A stretch of DNA of 64,000 nucleotides from NCBI RefSeq assembly GCF_963678245.1, contig NZ_OY782769.1, positions 1 through 64,000 of the forward strand. Direction: 5' to 3'. Source of the stretch: an uncultured Sunxiuqinia sp. (GTDB lineage Bacteria; Bacteroidota; Bacteroidia; Bacteroidales; Prolixibacteraceae). Position numbers and translations under genes: made by a program. This document shows, in pieces, positions 9,864 through 19,505 of the stretch. The notes beneath the pieces were generated by a model. That model did not search any database, was not told the origin of the DNA, and worked only from the letters and a program-made list of their open reading frames with translations. Positions within the stretch are counted from its first letter, which is position 1. Each line of letters starts with the position of its first letter.

Positions 9864-10220
9864 TCATCGACCTAAAGCTTCTTTGATTTCCTCAACCACT
9901 TTGGAGGCATTTCCAACGAACAATTGACCATTAATTTCAAATACTGGTCGCTTCAAAAAAGTATAGTCCATCAGCAATAATTTTTTGTAATCAGCATCAC
10001 CCGATATCGGATTTTCAGCCAACACTCCTTTCAACTTACGAGCCCGTTTATTAATAAGCGCTTCGTAACTGCCTGTGTACTTGTACAACGCCTCCACTTG
10101 ATATTCGGTTACCGGGCTAAACTTAATGTCTTGCTGCTCAAAACTATCGTCAACGCCTACTTCTTTCATGATCCGTCGACAAGTGTCACAAGTCGACAAG
10201 TAATAAACCTTTCGTTGCAT
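9864..10220 (-). CDS. ArsC/Spx family thioredoxin-fold protein
   Basis: A protein of 118 residues beginning MQRKVYYLSTCDTCRR. The N-terminal CDTC motif (CXXC) and the later FLKRPVFEINGQLFVG place it in the ArsC/Spx/MgsR fold, the RP being the cis-proline-type region. The longer frame upstream adds only a non-conserved extension, so I choose the ATG at 10220. Family members are arsenate reductases or RNA polymerase-binding Spx-like regulators. Without neighbouring arsenic genes I cannot decide, and a CXXC motif is compatible with either. It stands alone, convergent with selD. Confidence 0.75.
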   Translation of the reverse strand: MQRKVYYLSTCDTCRRIMKEVGVDDSFEQQDIKFSPVTEYQVEALYKYTGSYEALINKRARKLKGVLAENPISGDADYKKLLLMDYTFLKRPVFEINGQLFVGNASKVVEEIKEALGR

Positions 10221-10376
10221 TATATTGTATTTTAAATTAAAGCTGGGAAGATAGGGAAAAGCCTGTGACCAAAAAATCAACATGCGCGTAATCTCCGATT
10301 GATTAAATTGAATAACTTACAGCGTTTTTCACTTCTTCTTAAAAAGTTAGATAAAGAAAATAAGCTCAAAGCACCC

Positions 10377-10764
10377 ATGCAAGTTTTTACGCACTACTTC
10401 TTACACTTGGTTTTTCCGCTGGCTATTTCCTGAATTTTCTTCCGAAACGAATGGAAAAGAGTATACCTCATTCTACTCCTAACCATGTTGGTTGACCTCA
10501 ATCACCTACTGGTAACACCAATTTTAGGCCAACCGCCACAGTATTGATTTTCACCCAATACACTCCTATTACGCCATGGCTGGCTATGTTATATTGTTGT
10601 TCTTTCTCAAACCTTTCAACATCATTGGTATCGGCTTGGTCTTTCACCTCTTCACCGATCTGGTTGAATGTTTGTTTTCGTTTAACCACTGCCAGATTTG
10701 CTTAGCCGATTCTCCAATCTATCCTGTACTCATCGCTATTTCCAATTTTATGGGACTAAATTAG
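10377..10764 (+). pseudogene. Broken DUF6122 membrane protein gene
   Basis: From the ATG at 10377 the frame reads MQVFTHYFLHLVFPLAIS, then hits TGA at 10431-10433, then continues in the same frame as IFFRNEWKRVYLILLLTML and VDLNHLLVTPIL. At about 10525 the frame shifts: the continuation ANRHSIDFHPIHSYYAMAGY then IIGIGLVFHLFTD is in another frame. Joined, this is a recognisable DUF6122 protein (membrane protein with the conserved VDLDHL, FHPLHSYY and FHMFTD motifs). One nonsense change plus one indel indicate a decaying gene, unless both are sequencing errors. No intact copy is in the window. Confidence 0.75.
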
Positions 10765-10833
10765 TCGCTAAAAAATCAAACAAACTTAACCTTTTGAGTG
10801 TAGTAGTAGTTGAAAACAATGAATACAATTGCT

Positions 10834-12234
10834 ATGAAATATCGAATTGAAAAAGACACACTTGGCGAAGTGAAAGTTCCTGCAGATAAATACTGGGGAG
10901 CGCAAACCCAACGCTCTGTTCAGAATTTCCCAATTGGCCCTGCAGCCAGTATGCCTATTGAAATTATTCATGCGTTCGGTTTTCTGAAAAAAGCAGCGGC
11001 TATCACCAACGAAAAGCTGGGTGTCTTACCCAACGAAAAAAGCAGAATGATCCAACACGTGTGCGATGAAATTATTGCCGGAAAATTAGATGATGAGTTT
11101 CCACTGGTGGTTTGGCAAACCGGATCAGGAACACAGAGCAATATGAACGTGAATGAAGTCGTTTCCAACCGAGCGCATGTTCTAGCCGGCAATAAGTTGG
11201 ATGAAGGCGACCGATTCATTCACCCCAATGATGATGTCAACAAATCGCAATCGTCAAACGACACTTTTCCAACAGCCATGCATATTGCTGCCTATAAAAA
11301 ACTAGTGGAACACACCATCCCCAACATTGAGCTTTTGCGAGATATTCTAAAAGAGAAATCGGTCCAAATGATGGAGGTCGTAAAAATTGGGCGCACCCAC
11401 TGGATGGATGCCACTCCCCTCACCCTTGGGCAAGAGTTTTCGGGTTATGTTTCTCAACTCAATCATGGCTTAAAAGCTCTGAAAAATACGCTCCCACACC
11501 TGTCAGAATTGGCACTGGGAGGAACAGCTGTTGGCACCGGGCTGAATACGCCAGATGGTTATGCTGAAGACGTGGCGAAAACCATTGCCGAATTAACCGG
11601 CCTACCCTTTGTAACGGCCGAAAACAAGTTTGAATCATTGGCTGCACACGATGCTATTGTCGAATCGCACGGGGCGTTAAAACAATTTGCCGTCAGCTTA
11701 ATGAAAATTGCCAACGACATTCGCCTGCTGGCATCCGGTCCTCGCTCGGGAATTGGAGAAATCACCATACCTGCGAACGAACCCGGCTCTTCCATTATGC
11801 CTGGGAAAGTGAACCCAACTCAGGTAGAGGCACTCACCATGGTCTGTGCTCAAATTATGGGAAACGACACCACCATTTCCATTGCCGGCTCAAACGGACA
11901 ATTCGAGCTGAATGTGTTTAAGCCGGTCATGATCAATTCTTTTCTGCAATCAGCCAATTTATTGGGCGATGCCTGCCAGGCATTTAATGACAATTGCGCG
12001 GTTGGAATTGAGCCCAATCAATCCCGAATTGAAGAGCATTTAAATAACTCATTGATGTTGGTAACAGCACTAAACACCCACATAGGCTATGAGAATGCCG
12101 CCAAAATTGCAAAAAAAGCGCATGCTGAAAACAAAACCTTAAAAGAAACAGCTGTTGAATTGGAATTGCTGACAGCTGACGAATTTGATGAGTGGGTGGC
12201 TCCTAAAAAAATGATTGGGAAACTAAGTGATTAA
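10834..12234 (+). CDS. fumC: Class II fumarate hydratase
   Basis: A protein of 466 residues from the ATG at 10834 (MKYRIEKDT, the usual family start; an in-frame ATG at 10819 would add 5 residues). It interconverts fumarate and malate in the citric-acid cycle without an Fe-S cluster. Visible motifs are the substrate-binding [10 protein letters not shown], the SSNDTFP loop, [10 protein letters not shown], and the signature [13 protein letters not shown] that carries the catalytic serine loop. Length and motifs are complete. It is followed at 88 bases by cysS, which has its own promoter box, so it is probably monocistronic. Cytosolic. Confidence 0.95.
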   Translation: MKYRIEKDTLGEVKVPADKYWGAQTQRSVQNFPIGPAASMPIEIIHAFGFLKKAAAITNEKLGVLPNEKSRMIQHVCDEIIAGKLDDEFPLVVWQTGSGTQSNMNVNEVVSNRAHVLAGNKLDEGDRFIHPNDDVNKSQSSNDTFPTAMHIAAYKKLVEHTIPNIELLRDILKEKSVQMMEVVKIGRTHWMDATPLTLGQEFSGYVSQLNHGLKALKNTLPHLSELALGGTAVGTGLNTPDGYAEDVAKTIAELTGLPFVTAENKFESLAAHDAIVESHGALKQFAVSLMKIANDIRLLASGPRSGIGEITIPANEPGSSIMPGKVNPTQVEALTMVCAQIMGNDTTISIAGSNGQFELNVFKPVMINSFLQSANLLGDACQAFNDNCAVGIEPNQSRIEEHLNNSLMLVTALNTHIGYENAAKIAKKAHAENKTLKETAVELELLTADEFDEWVAPKKMIGKLSD

Positions 12235-12295
12235 TAAGCTCATTCTAAGAGTGGCTGTATGGCATTCAAAGCACACTCGTTCAGCAGAAATTTTC

Positions 12296-12303
12296 TACCT
12301 TTG
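12296..12303 (+). promoter_or_regulatory. Bacteroidota -7 box TACCTTTG for cysS
   Basis: Matches TAnnTTTG. Transcription would start around 12309-12311, which excludes the upstream in-frame ATG at 12259 and fixes the cysS start at 12322. The -33 TTG is not evident. Confidence 0.5.
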
Positions 12304-12321
12304 CTCAAATTTCTGGAATCA

Positions 12322-13794
12322 ATGGAAAATCAGCTACAGATTTACAATACATTATCACGCAAAAAGGAAGTTTTTGAACCCCTTCACACCGGTAAGGTTG
12401 GCTTGTATGTTTGCGGACCTACTGTTTATGGAAAAGCCCATTTGGGACATGCGCGTCCGGCTGTTACTTACGATTTATTGTTTCGCTACTTGAAACACAT
12501 TGGCTATAAAGTTCGCTATGTGCGCAACATAACCGATGTGGGTCACCTGGCTAACGATGCGGATGAAGGGGAAGATAAAATTGCAAAAAAAGCCCGACTG
12601 GATGAGTTGGAGCCCATGGAAGTTGTTCAGATTTACACGAACGACTACCACAAAAACATGCAAATGCTGAATGCCTTGCCACCAAGCATTGAGCCACGTG
12701 CAACCGGCCACATCATTGAGCAAATACAAACGGTTGAGCAAATATTGGCCGCAGGATACGCCTACGAAAGTAACGGATCAGTTTATTTCGATGTCGAAAA
12801 ATATGCCAAAGACTATCCTTATGGCGAACTATCGGGGCGCAAAATTGAAGATCTGCAATGCAATACGCGAGTGCTAGACGGACAGGATGAAAAACGTTCG
12901 TCCTTGGATTTTGCCATTTGGAAAAAAGCTTCTCCCGAACACATCATGCGTTGGCCTTCCAAATGGAGCGACGGCTTCCCGGGATGGCATCTTGAATGTA
13001 CTGCCATGAGCTGCAAATATTTAGGTGAAACCTTCGATATTCATGGGGGTGGAATGGACTTGACTTTTCCTCACCACGAAGCAGAAATTGCTCAGGCAAA
13101 AGCTGCCCATGGGAAAGATGCCGTGCGCTATTGGATGCACAACAACATGATTACACTGAACGGCCAAAAAATGGGAAAATCGTTGGGCAATGCCATTTCG
13201 TTGGAAGAATTTTTTACCGGCAAGCATTCGTTGTTGGAAAAGGCTTACAACCCAATGACCATCCGCTTTTTTATGCTGATGGCACACTATCGCAGCACAC
13301 TTGATTTTTCGAATGAAGCACTGCAAGCCGCTGAGAAAGGAATGGAACGTCTGCTAAAAGCCATTGAAACTCTCGATAAACTGGAAGCTAAAGCCGATTC
13401 GACAGTTGATGTGAAATCAATTGGCGACAAATGCTACGAGGCAATGAATGATGATCTTAACAGTCCGATTGCCATTGCCCATTTGTTTGATGGGGTAAAA
13501 ATGATCAATTCTATTGCTGATGGGAAAGCAAGTATTTCGGCCGGGGATCTGGAACAGCTCAAAAGTTTATACAACACCTTTATTTTCGAACTATTTGGCT
13601 TGAAAAAGGCTGAAGAACAAAGCAGCTCTAATAACAAAGCTTATGAGCATGCCATCGATTTGTTATTGCAGTTACGCATGGAAGCCAAAGCCAATAAAGA
13701 TTGGGCAACCTCTGATAAAATTCGCGACGAATTGTCCAAATTAGGCTTTGAAGTAAAAGACACCAAAGACGGCTTTAGCTGGGAACTAAAATAA
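12322..13794 (+). CDS. cysS: Cysteinyl-tRNA synthetase
   Basis: A class I synthetase of 490 residues from ATG 12322 ([20 protein letters not shown]). An upstream in-frame ATG would add 21 non-conserved residues and lies before the -7 box, so it is rejected. Motifs: the zinc/HIGH region [14 protein letters not shown], the zinc-ligand segment [22 protein letters not shown], and the KMSKS-type KMGKSLGN. The C-terminal helical domain (DALR-like) ends in the usual WEL. It charges tRNA-Cys in the cytosol. No T-box leader is visible. Confidence 0.96.
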   Translation: MENQLQIYNTLSRKKEVFEPLHTGKVGLYVCGPTVYGKAHLGHARPAVTYDLLFRYLKHIGYKVRYVRNITDVGHLANDADEGEDKIAKKARLDELEPMEVVQIYTNDYHKNMQMLNALPPSIEPRATGHIIEQIQTVEQILAAGYAYESNGSVYFDVEKYAKDYPYGELSGRKIEDLQCNTRVLDGQDEKRSSLDFAIWKKASPEHIMRWPSKWSDGFPGWHLECTAMSCKYLGETFDIHGGGMDLTFPHHEAEIAQAKAAHGKDAVRYWMHNNMITLNGQKMGKSLGNAISLEEFFTGKHSLLEKAYNPMTIRFFMLMAHYRSTLDFSNEALQAAEKGMERLLKAIETLDKLEAKADSTVDVKSIGDKCYEAMNDDLNSPIAIAHLFDGVKMINSIADGKASISAGDLEQLKSLYNTFIFELFGLKKAEEQSSSNNKAYEHAIDLLLQLRMEAKANKDWATSDKIRDELSKLGFEVKDTKDGFSWELK

Positions 13795-13862
13795 AAAACA
13801 AAACGTTTTTTATTTCAATCGTTTTAATATTTTAAACCACTTTGATATCAACTTGTTCTATT

Positions 13863-13887
13863 GGTATAATAGTTAAATGATTATACC
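13863..13887. promoter_or_regulatory. Palindrome abutting the sodN start codon
   Basis: GGTATAAT (13863-13870) and ATTATACC (13880-13887) form a perfect 8-bp inverted repeat with a 9-base spacer, ending exactly before the ATG at 13888. Position and symmetry suggest a repressor operator, for instance for a nickel- or redox-sensing regulator. It is also able to fold and hide the start codon in RNA. Function is inferred. Confidence 0.5.
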
Positions 13888-14355
13888 ATGAAAAGATCAA
13901 TTATTCTAGTGCTATTTCTTAGCCTTATTACCTTCAACCTAAAAAGTTACGCCCATTGCGAAATTCCTTGTGGAATCTATGGTGATTCCCTCCGTATCGA
14001 ACAAATTTCAGAGCACATCACAACCCTCGAGAAATCAATGAACCAGATCAATGAGCTGTCAAAGGCCGGTGATAAAAATTACAACCAGCTGGTCCGTTGG
14101 GTGATGAATAAAGAAGAGCATGCTACGAAAATTCAGGACATTGTAAGTCAATATTTCTTACACCAACGAATTAAACCGGTCGATCCTACTGATGTTGAAG
14201 CTTACGCCAAATACACCAATCAACTGGCTTTGTTACATCATTTACTTGTGTTTTCGATGAAAGCCAAGCAAAGCACCGATTTGGAAGTAATTGAAAAACT
14301 GCGTTCAACGCTGGATAAATTTGCCCACAGCTATTTTCACGGACACTCGCACTAA
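13888..14355 (+). CDS. sodN: Secreted nickel superoxide dismutase
   Basis: A protein of 155 residues. Residues 1-22 form a Sec signal peptide (hydrophobic IILVLFLSLITF, ending SYA). Directly after it comes HCEIPCGIYGD, which matches the nickel hook of NiSOD (HCxxPCGxY): the His-1 amino group and imidazole plus Cys-2 and Cys-6 bind nickel. The remaining mature chain (about 133 residues) is helical and resembles NiSOD, with YNQLVRWVMNKEEHATK and a YFLHQRIKP segment. It ends in a His-rich HGHSH. Known actinobacterial NiSODs need the SodX peptidase to expose His-1; here signal peptidase would do it. No sodX or nickel transporter is adjacent. Likely periplasmic superoxide defence. Confidence 0.88.
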   Translation: MKRSIILVLFLSLITFNLKSYAHCEIPCGIYGDSLRIEQISEHITTLEKSMNQINELSKAGDKNYNQLVRWVMNKEEHATKIQDIVSQYFLHQRIKPVDPTDVEAYAKYTNQLALLHHLLVFSMKAKQSTDLEVIEKLRSTLDKFAHSYFHGHSH

Positions 14356-14380
14356 TTTTTAGCGTAATCATTATACATTC

Positions 14381-14410
14381 AGCCTCTCAGTTTTGGGAGG
14401 CTTTTTTTTG
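14381..14410 (+). terminator. Terminator of sodN
   Basis: AGCCTC (14381-14386) pairs with GAGGCT (14397-14402), followed by T residues. Confidence 0.8.
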
Positions 14411-14507
14411 ATTTATACGGTTCAGAAACATGATATTCATTCTATATTTTCCCTTCAAATTGCCCTAACTTGCTAGGCAAAATCAAGGGATTGTTTATGA
14501 AACAAAC

Positions 14508-14556
14508 ATGAAATTTAATCTGCGATATTTCACAAACAAGCATGATTAAATTTCAT
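14508..14556. promoter_or_regulatory. 13-bp perfect inverted repeat upstream of tdh
   Basis: ATGAAATTTAATC (14508-14520) and GATTAAATTTCAT (14544-14556) are exact reverse complements separated by 23 bases. The pair ends 44 bases before the tdh ATG. No T tract follows, so a two-site operator or an mRNA leader stem is more likely than a terminator. Confidence 0.5.
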
Positions 14557-14600
14557 CGAGAGTTCCATACGTTGCAAATGAAAATCAAAATTATGAACGG

Positions 14601-15629
14601 ATGAAAGCAATTATAAAAAGTAAACCCGAACGTGGTCTTTGGATGGAAGAGGTTCCGATGCCCAAAGTTGGACACAACGATGTCTTAATCAAAATAAAGA
14701 AGGCTGCTGTTTGTGGCACCGATCTACACATATACAAATGGGACGAGTGGGCTCAAAATACAATTAAAACGCCAGTGGTCATTGGTCACGAATATATGGG
14801 CGAAGTGGTTGAAACAGGCTCAGAAGTTGATCGAGTTCACGTGGGTGAGCGAGTGACTGTTGAAGGCCATATTTCCTGCGGATTTTGCCGTAATTGCCGT
14901 CGGGGTCGTCAGCATATTTGCGATCATACACTCGGAATTGGTGTTCAACGCGATGGTGGTTTTGCTGAATACATTTCCGTACCAGACAAAAACGTGTTAA
15001 AAGTGGATCCTTCCATTCCTGATGAAATCATGGCTATTATGGATCCGCTGGGCAATGCAACACACACGGCTCTCTCCTTCCCGCTTTTAGGCGAAGATGT
15101 GCTGATAACCGGCATTGGTGGCCCTATTGGAGCAATGGCAACTGCGGTGAGCAAATTCGCCGGGGCCCGGAATATTGTTGGTACCGACCTGAGCAGTTAC
15201 CGCCGTGATCTAGCCCGAAAAATGGGCGCCACCAAAGTTATTGATCCAACTAAAGAAAGTATTCACAATGCCATGGGCAGTTTGGGAATGGTGGCCGGTT
15301 TCGATATTGGCTTGGAATGCAGTGGTTCACCCATCGCTTTTAAAGATATGGTAAAAAACATGTACAATGGCGGAAAAATTTCATTGCTCGGGCTACTGCC
15401 TGAAAGTACCCAAATCAACTGGAGCAAACTTATTTTTAAAGGGCTGACGTTGAAAGGTATCTACGGTCGCGAAATGTATGAAACCTGGTATCAAATGGAA
15501 ATGATGCTAACATCGGGCTTAAACATTATGCCTGTAATTACCCACCGGATGAAAGCTGATGATTTCCAAAACGCATTTGACATTATGGAAGATGGGAGCT
15601 GTGGAAAAATTATTTTAGATTGGGAATAA
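14601..15629 (+). CDS. tdh: L-threonine 3-dehydrogenase
   Basis: A zinc-dependent medium-chain dehydrogenase of 342 residues that oxidises L-threonine to 2-amino-3-ketobutyrate with NAD. Catalytic zinc ligands lie in AAVCGTDLHIYKWD and GHEYMGEV. The structural-zinc cysteines lie in SCGFCRNCRRGRQHICDH. The Rossmann loop reads GIGGPIGAMA, close to the usual GAGPIG with one extra residue. The usual partner gene kbl (2-amino-3-ketobutyrate CoA ligase) is not next to it; it may lie elsewhere. Monocistronic, with its own inverted-repeat leader. Confidence 0.92.
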   Translation: MKAIIKSKPERGLWMEEVPMPKVGHNDVLIKIKKAAVCGTDLHIYKWDEWAQNTIKTPVVIGHEYMGEVVETGSEVDRVHVGERVTVEGHISCGFCRNCRRGRQHICDHTLGIGVQRDGGFAEYISVPDKNVLKVDPSIPDEIMAIMDPLGNATHTALSFPLLGEDVLITGIGGPIGAMATAVSKFAGARNIVGTDLSSYRRDLARKMGATKVIDPTKESIHNAMGSLGMVAGFDIGLECSGSPIAFKDMVKNMYNGGKISLLGLLPESTQINWSKLIFKGLTLKGIYGREMYETWYQMEMMLTSGLNIMPVITHRMKADDFQNAFDIMEDGSCGKIILDWE

Positions 15630-15796
15630 GTAATTTATTTAACTTTTTGATAAAGTTTACGAATTTTTCAAAAGGCAACTAAGAGCCATGTTGAATTGAT
15701 TTCAGCATATTTTATGAAGCCATATTCGACATTAAAACAGTTCCTGAAACGAGTTCAGTACGACAGTGACCAGCTCCATTTAGCTAAATCCGTCCT

Positions 15797-15812
15797 GTTT
15801 CCACGTGAAACA
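15797..15812. promoter_or_regulatory. Weak parS-like site
   Basis: GTTTCCACGTGAAACA matches the parS pattern TGTTnCACGTGnAACA except at its two outermost left bases; equivalently it is a perfect TGTTTCACGTGAAACA with one extra C. It lies in the tdh-xth intergenic region, 9 bases before the end of xth. It may be a degenerate ParB site. Confidence 0.35.
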
Positions 15813-15820
15813 TTTTATCG

Positions 15821-16588
15821 CTAAACATCCAATTCAACCCAAACCGGACAATGATCTGAATGAACAACCTGTGCCAGTATTCCAGCGCTTGAAATGGTGC
15901 TTTTCAGAGGTTCGCTTAGCATATGATAGTCAATCCGCCATCCCTTATTTCGTGCTCGCGATCCGGCCCGATAGCTCCACCAAGAGTATTGATACGGCTC
16001 CTGAACAATCTCACGAAAACTATCACAATAACCGTCATCAACAAATTGTTGAAACCATTCTCTTTCTTCGGGCAAAAAGCCGGATGTGTTTTGCTGCTTT
16101 TCAGGATTATGAATATCAATCCACAATCGACAAATATTATAATCGCCCGAAACAACCAAATTTGGACGTGTTTTCCTCAGTTCATTTAAATAAGCATGAA
16201 AATCGGCCAGAAAATCCATTTTATAAGCCTGTCTGGGGCCTCCGGTAGTTCCCGACGGGAAATAAGCACTTATCACGCTTAAATCGCCAAAATCGGCTCT
16301 AATCACCCTTCCTTCTGTATCATACTTTTCGTTTCCCATTCCGTACTCCACATGATCCGGTTTCTCCTTACAAAGAATGGCAACGCCACTATATCCTTTC
16401 TTTACGGCCGAATAAGCGTAAATCTGATAACCTATTTCCGCAAAAGCCTCCTCACTCATTTGACCAGGTTGAGCTTTAGTTTCCTGCAAACAAATAATAT
16501 CCGGATTTTCGTCCTCTAACCACCCTATAAAATTCTTTTTTATGGCTGCCCGAATACCATTCACATTGTAACTTAAAATACGTTTCAC
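15821..16588 (-). CDS. xth: Exodeoxyribonuclease III (AP endonuclease)
   Basis: A protein of 255 residues of the endonuclease/exonuclease/phosphatase fold. It cleaves DNA at abasic sites and removes 3' blocks in base-excision repair. Motifs: SYNVNGIRAA, the metal-ligand Glu in CLQETKA, the GDYNI loop with catalytic Asp and Asn, and the C-terminal HSDHCPV with the general-base His. The residues after GDYNI read CRLWIDIHNP, where I expect CHKPIDIHNP, a small local divergence. Divergent from rsgA, with 61 bases between the starts. Confidence 0.93.
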   Translation of the reverse strand: MKRILSYNVNGIRAAIKKNFIGWLEDENPDIICLQETKAQPGQMSEEAFAEIGYQIYAYSAVKKGYSGVAILCKEKPDHVEYGMGNEKYDTEGRVIRADFGDLSVISAYFPSGTTGGPRQAYKMDFLADFHAYLNELRKTRPNLVVSGDYNICRLWIDIHNPEKQQNTSGFLPEEREWFQQFVDDGYCDSFREIVQEPYQYSWWSYRAGSRARNKGWRIDYHMLSEPLKSTISSAGILAQVVHSDHCPVWVELDV

Positions 16589-16649
16589 AATTTTTCTTAA
16601 TTTTGAATTATCTTACAGATCGAAAGATAAACATTCTTCACTATAAAAA

Positions 16650-17606
16650 TTGCAGAAATTGAATAAAGGAATTGTCATAAAATCGACAGGCAGCTGGTAC
16701 ACCGTACAATCAGAAAATGGTGAGAAAGTGGAATGCAAGATCAAAGGAAACTTCCGTTTGAAAGGGATTAAAAGTACCAATCCGATTGCAGTAGGCGACC
16801 ATGTTGAATACAAAATGGTTGAAGAAGAATCAGAAGACAACAAAAACATAATCAATGGACTGATTACTAAGATATTAGAAAGGAAAAACTACATTATTCG
16901 TAAATCGCCTAACCTTTCGAAACAATCCCATATTATTGCTGCTAATATTGATCAGGCTTTTTTGGTAGTTACCATTAACTATCCGGTTACCACCACCACT
17001 TTTATCGACCGCTTTTTAGCCTCGGCCGAAGCTTACCGTATTCCCTGCACGTTGATTTTTAACAAAATTGACCGCTACCATATTGACCAAACTAAGCATT
17101 TGGATGAATTGATCGATCTGTACCAAAATATTGGTTACCGTTGTTTGAAAACGTCAACCAAAAAAAATATTGGGATGGATACGCTAAAAAGTTGGATGGA
17201 AAACAAAACCAATGTTTTTGCTGGTCATTCCGGTGTCGGTAAATCAACCTTGATTAATACTGTTGAACCCACACTAAATTTAAAAACTCGCGAAATTTCA
17301 GATTACCACCAAACAGGAAAACATACAACTACTTTTTCTGAAATGTTTGAATTGAGTTTTGGAGGTTACATTATTGACACACCAGGAATAAAAGGTTTTG
17401 GTTTGCTCGAAATGGAAAAAGAAGAGATCTCACATTATTTTCCTGAAATTTTCAAGTTGCTCGAAAAATGCCAATACTACAATTGTACCCATACTCACGA
17501 ACCGGGTTGCGAAGTTAAAAAATATGTTCAGGAAGGTGAAATTGCTGAAAGTCGTTACTATTCTTACCTCGGACTATTAAATCAAGACGAAAAGTACAGA
17601 AATTAA
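16650..17606 (+). CDS. rsgA: Ribosome small subunit-dependent GTPase A
   Basis: About 318 residues. It is a circularly permuted GTPase that checks late 30S maturation. An N-terminal OB fold ([16 protein letters not shown]) precedes G4 (NKID), G1 (GHSGVGKST) and G3 (DTPG), then a C-terminal zinc knuckle [14 protein letters not shown]. There is no ATG: the start is TTG at 16650 or, more in line with the family, TTG at 16659. A second, longer and divergent rsgA-like gene lies at 59.5 kb; this copy has the canonical G4 motif and is the likelier housekeeping enzyme. Confidence 0.93.
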   Translation: MQKLNKGIVIKSTGSWYTVQSENGEKVECKIKGNFRLKGIKSTNPIAVGDHVEYKMVEEESEDNKNIINGLITKILERKNYIIRKSPNLSKQSHIIAANIDQAFLVVTINYPVTTTTFIDRFLASAEAYRIPCTLIFNKIDRYHIDQTKHLDELIDLYQNIGYRCLKTSTKKNIGMDTLKSWMENKTNVFAGHSGVGKSTLINTVEPTLNLKTREISDYHQTGKHTTTFSEMFELSFGGYIIDTPGIKGFGLLEMEKEEISHYFPEIFKLLEKCQYYNCTHTHEPGCEVKKYVQEGEIAESRYYSYLGLLNQDEKYRN

Positions 17607-17670
17607 TCTAGATCGACTTTGAAACAGATATATTTTTTTGATGGATATTTAAAGAATATAAAATTCTATT

Positions 17671-19491
17671 TCAACGCTTTAGCTTAAAATAATCGAATAT
17701 TTTAACCGCCTTAGAATCGCCTATTTCATTCGCAACTGTACCGTAGGGTTGATTTTTTAAATTCTCAAGGCTTTTAAACCGCTTCAAAAGTAACTGAACA
17801 GTCTTCTCCCCGATCCCGGGAATTTCTTCTAGCTCTGATTTAATAAAATTCTTCGAACGTAATTGACGATGAAAAGTAATTCCAAAACGGTGAGCTTCAT
17901 CCCGGGCAAATTGAATCACTTTTAAACTTTCCGAACTTTTATCTAAATATACCGGAACAGAATCTCCTGGGAAAAATATTTCTTCCAACTTTTTCGCAAT
18001 TCCAATTATTGAAATCTTTCCTCTCAAATTTAATTTTTCAAGTGCATTCAACGCCATTCCCAACTGCCCTTTTCCGCCATCTATAATAACTAGTTGCGGC
18101 AACGATTTTTCCTCCTCAATCAATCTCTTATAGCGGCGGTAAACAATTTCCTCCATCGATGCAAAATCGTTTGGTCCCTCCACCGTCTTTACGTGAAAAT
18201 GACGATACTCCTTTTTTGCTGGCTTACCATTTTTAAAAACTACGCAAGCAGCAACAGGATTTGTTCCTTGTAAATTCGAATTATCGAAACACTCGATATG
18301 AACCGGCAATTCTTTTAACTGCAGATCCTTTTTAATTGTTTCCAAAATACGCTTGGTGTTATCTTTAGGCTTGGCTAAAATTTGCTGCTTCTCTTTTTCG
18401 AGTCTAAAATACTTCGCATTTCGAAGTGATAAATCCAGCAATTTCTTCTTATCTCCCCTCACCGGAACTCTAAAATTGACGTTTTCCATTTCAAATTCAG
18501 GCTGAAATGGAACTAACAATTCTTTGGCATTTGAAAATATTTTTTGTCGGATATCGACAATTGCATACTCCAACAGCTCTTCTTTTGATTCGTCCAACGC
18601 CTTTTTTATTTCAGTCGTATAGGTTTGTACGATGGCACCATTAATCACTTTCAGGTAATTTACAAAAGCAGCTTTCTCCACCACATCAATTGAAAAAACA
18701 TCCACGTCAGTAATTGTTGAACTAACAACGGTTGATCGATTCTGAAATTTCTCTAAAATATGGAGCTTTTCCTTAACCTCATTCGCCTCTTCAAACTTAA
18801 AATTTTCAGCATATTGCTGCATTAACTCTCGCAAATAGTTGATCACAATCGCAATATTACCTTTCAAAATATTACGAATTTCATCGATATATTTTTTGTA
18901 ATCTTCTTCGGCTTGATATCCTTCACACGGCCCTAAACAGTTTCCTATATGATATTCCAAACACACTTTTAGTTTTCCACTATTGATATTTTCTTTTGAA
19001 AGATTGTACTTACAGGTGCGAAGTTTATAGAGCTTTCTGAAAAGTTCAAGTAATGTTCGAACTGTCATTACCGAAGTGTACGGACCAAAATACTGAGACC
19101 CGTCGCGAATAACATTTCGGGTTTGAAAAACGCGTGGGAAAGGCTCATTTTTGATTACAATCCAGGGGTAGGTTTTATCATCTTTTAACCGGATATTATA
19201 CCGCGGCTGGTATTTTTTGATGAGGTTATTTTCCAACAAAAGGGCATCCTGTTCCGTCTCAACGACCAAATGTTTAATGTCAGCAATTGCCCGAACAAGG
19301 AGTGCTGTTTTTCTATTTTCATGACTTTTTGAAAAATAAGACGAGACTCTTTTCTTGAGGCTTTTCGCTTTGCCTACATAAATAATCTTCCCCGTATTGT
19401 CGAAATATTGGTAAATTCCAGGCTTATCAGGAAGCACCGAAACCTGCTTTTTCAGCTCTTTAATATTTCTATTTACGGATGAATATTTCAC
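17671..19491 (-). CDS. uvrC: UvrABC system protein C
   Basis: A protein of 606 residues with a GTG start at 19491 (no in-frame ATG precedes the conserved LPDKPGIYQYF). It makes both incisions in nucleotide-excision repair. Domains: GIY-YIG nuclease (about 18-95), cysteine cluster CKYNL...CLEYHIGNCLGPC, UVR motif (about 205-240, FKFEEANEVKEKL), RNase H-like domain with CFDNSNLQG and DGGKGQLGMA, and tandem helix-hairpin-helix at the C-terminus (IPGIGEKTVQLLLKRF). Full length. It begins 14 bases after apt, so they are cotranscribed. Confidence 0.95.
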   Translation of the reverse strand: MKYSSVNRNIKELKKQVSVLPDKPGIYQYFDNTGKIIYVGKAKSLKKRVSSYFSKSHENRKTALLVRAIADIKHLVVETEQDALLLENNLIKKYQPRYNIRLKDDKTYPWIVIKNEPFPRVFQTRNVIRDGSQYFGPYTSVMTVRTLLELFRKLYKLRTCKYNLSKENINSGKLKVCLEYHIGNCLGPCEGYQAEEDYKKYIDEIRNILKGNIAIVINYLRELMQQYAENFKFEEANEVKEKLHILEKFQNRSTVVSSTITDVDVFSIDVVEKAAFVNYLKVINGAIVQTYTTEIKKALDESKEELLEYAIVDIRQKIFSNAKELLVPFQPEFEMENVNFRVPVRGDKKKLLDLSLRNAKYFRLEKEKQQILAKPKDNTKRILETIKKDLQLKELPVHIECFDNSNLQGTNPVAACVVFKNGKPAKKEYRHFHVKTVEGPNDFASMEEIVYRRYKRLIEEEKSLPQLVIIDGGKGQLGMALNALEKLNLRGKISIIGIAKKLEEIFFPGDSVPVYLDKSSESLKVIQFARDEAHRFGITFHRQLRSKNFIKSELEEIPGIGEKTVQLLLKRFKSLENLKNQPYGTVANEIGDSKAVKIFDYFKLKR

Positions 19492-19505
19492 TTCACAAAG
19501 AAATC

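Noticed and set aside
10431-10433. TGA in the DUF6122 gene as a selenocysteine codon, given selD nearby
   Set aside because: The gene is also frameshifted about 95 bases later, the position is not a redox site, and no SECIS-like stem was seen after the codon.
16608-16630. Inverted repeat TTATCTT/AAGATAA between xth and rsgA as an operator
   Set aside because: It can be explained as two divergent promoter -7-like elements (TATCTT on each strand); no further support.
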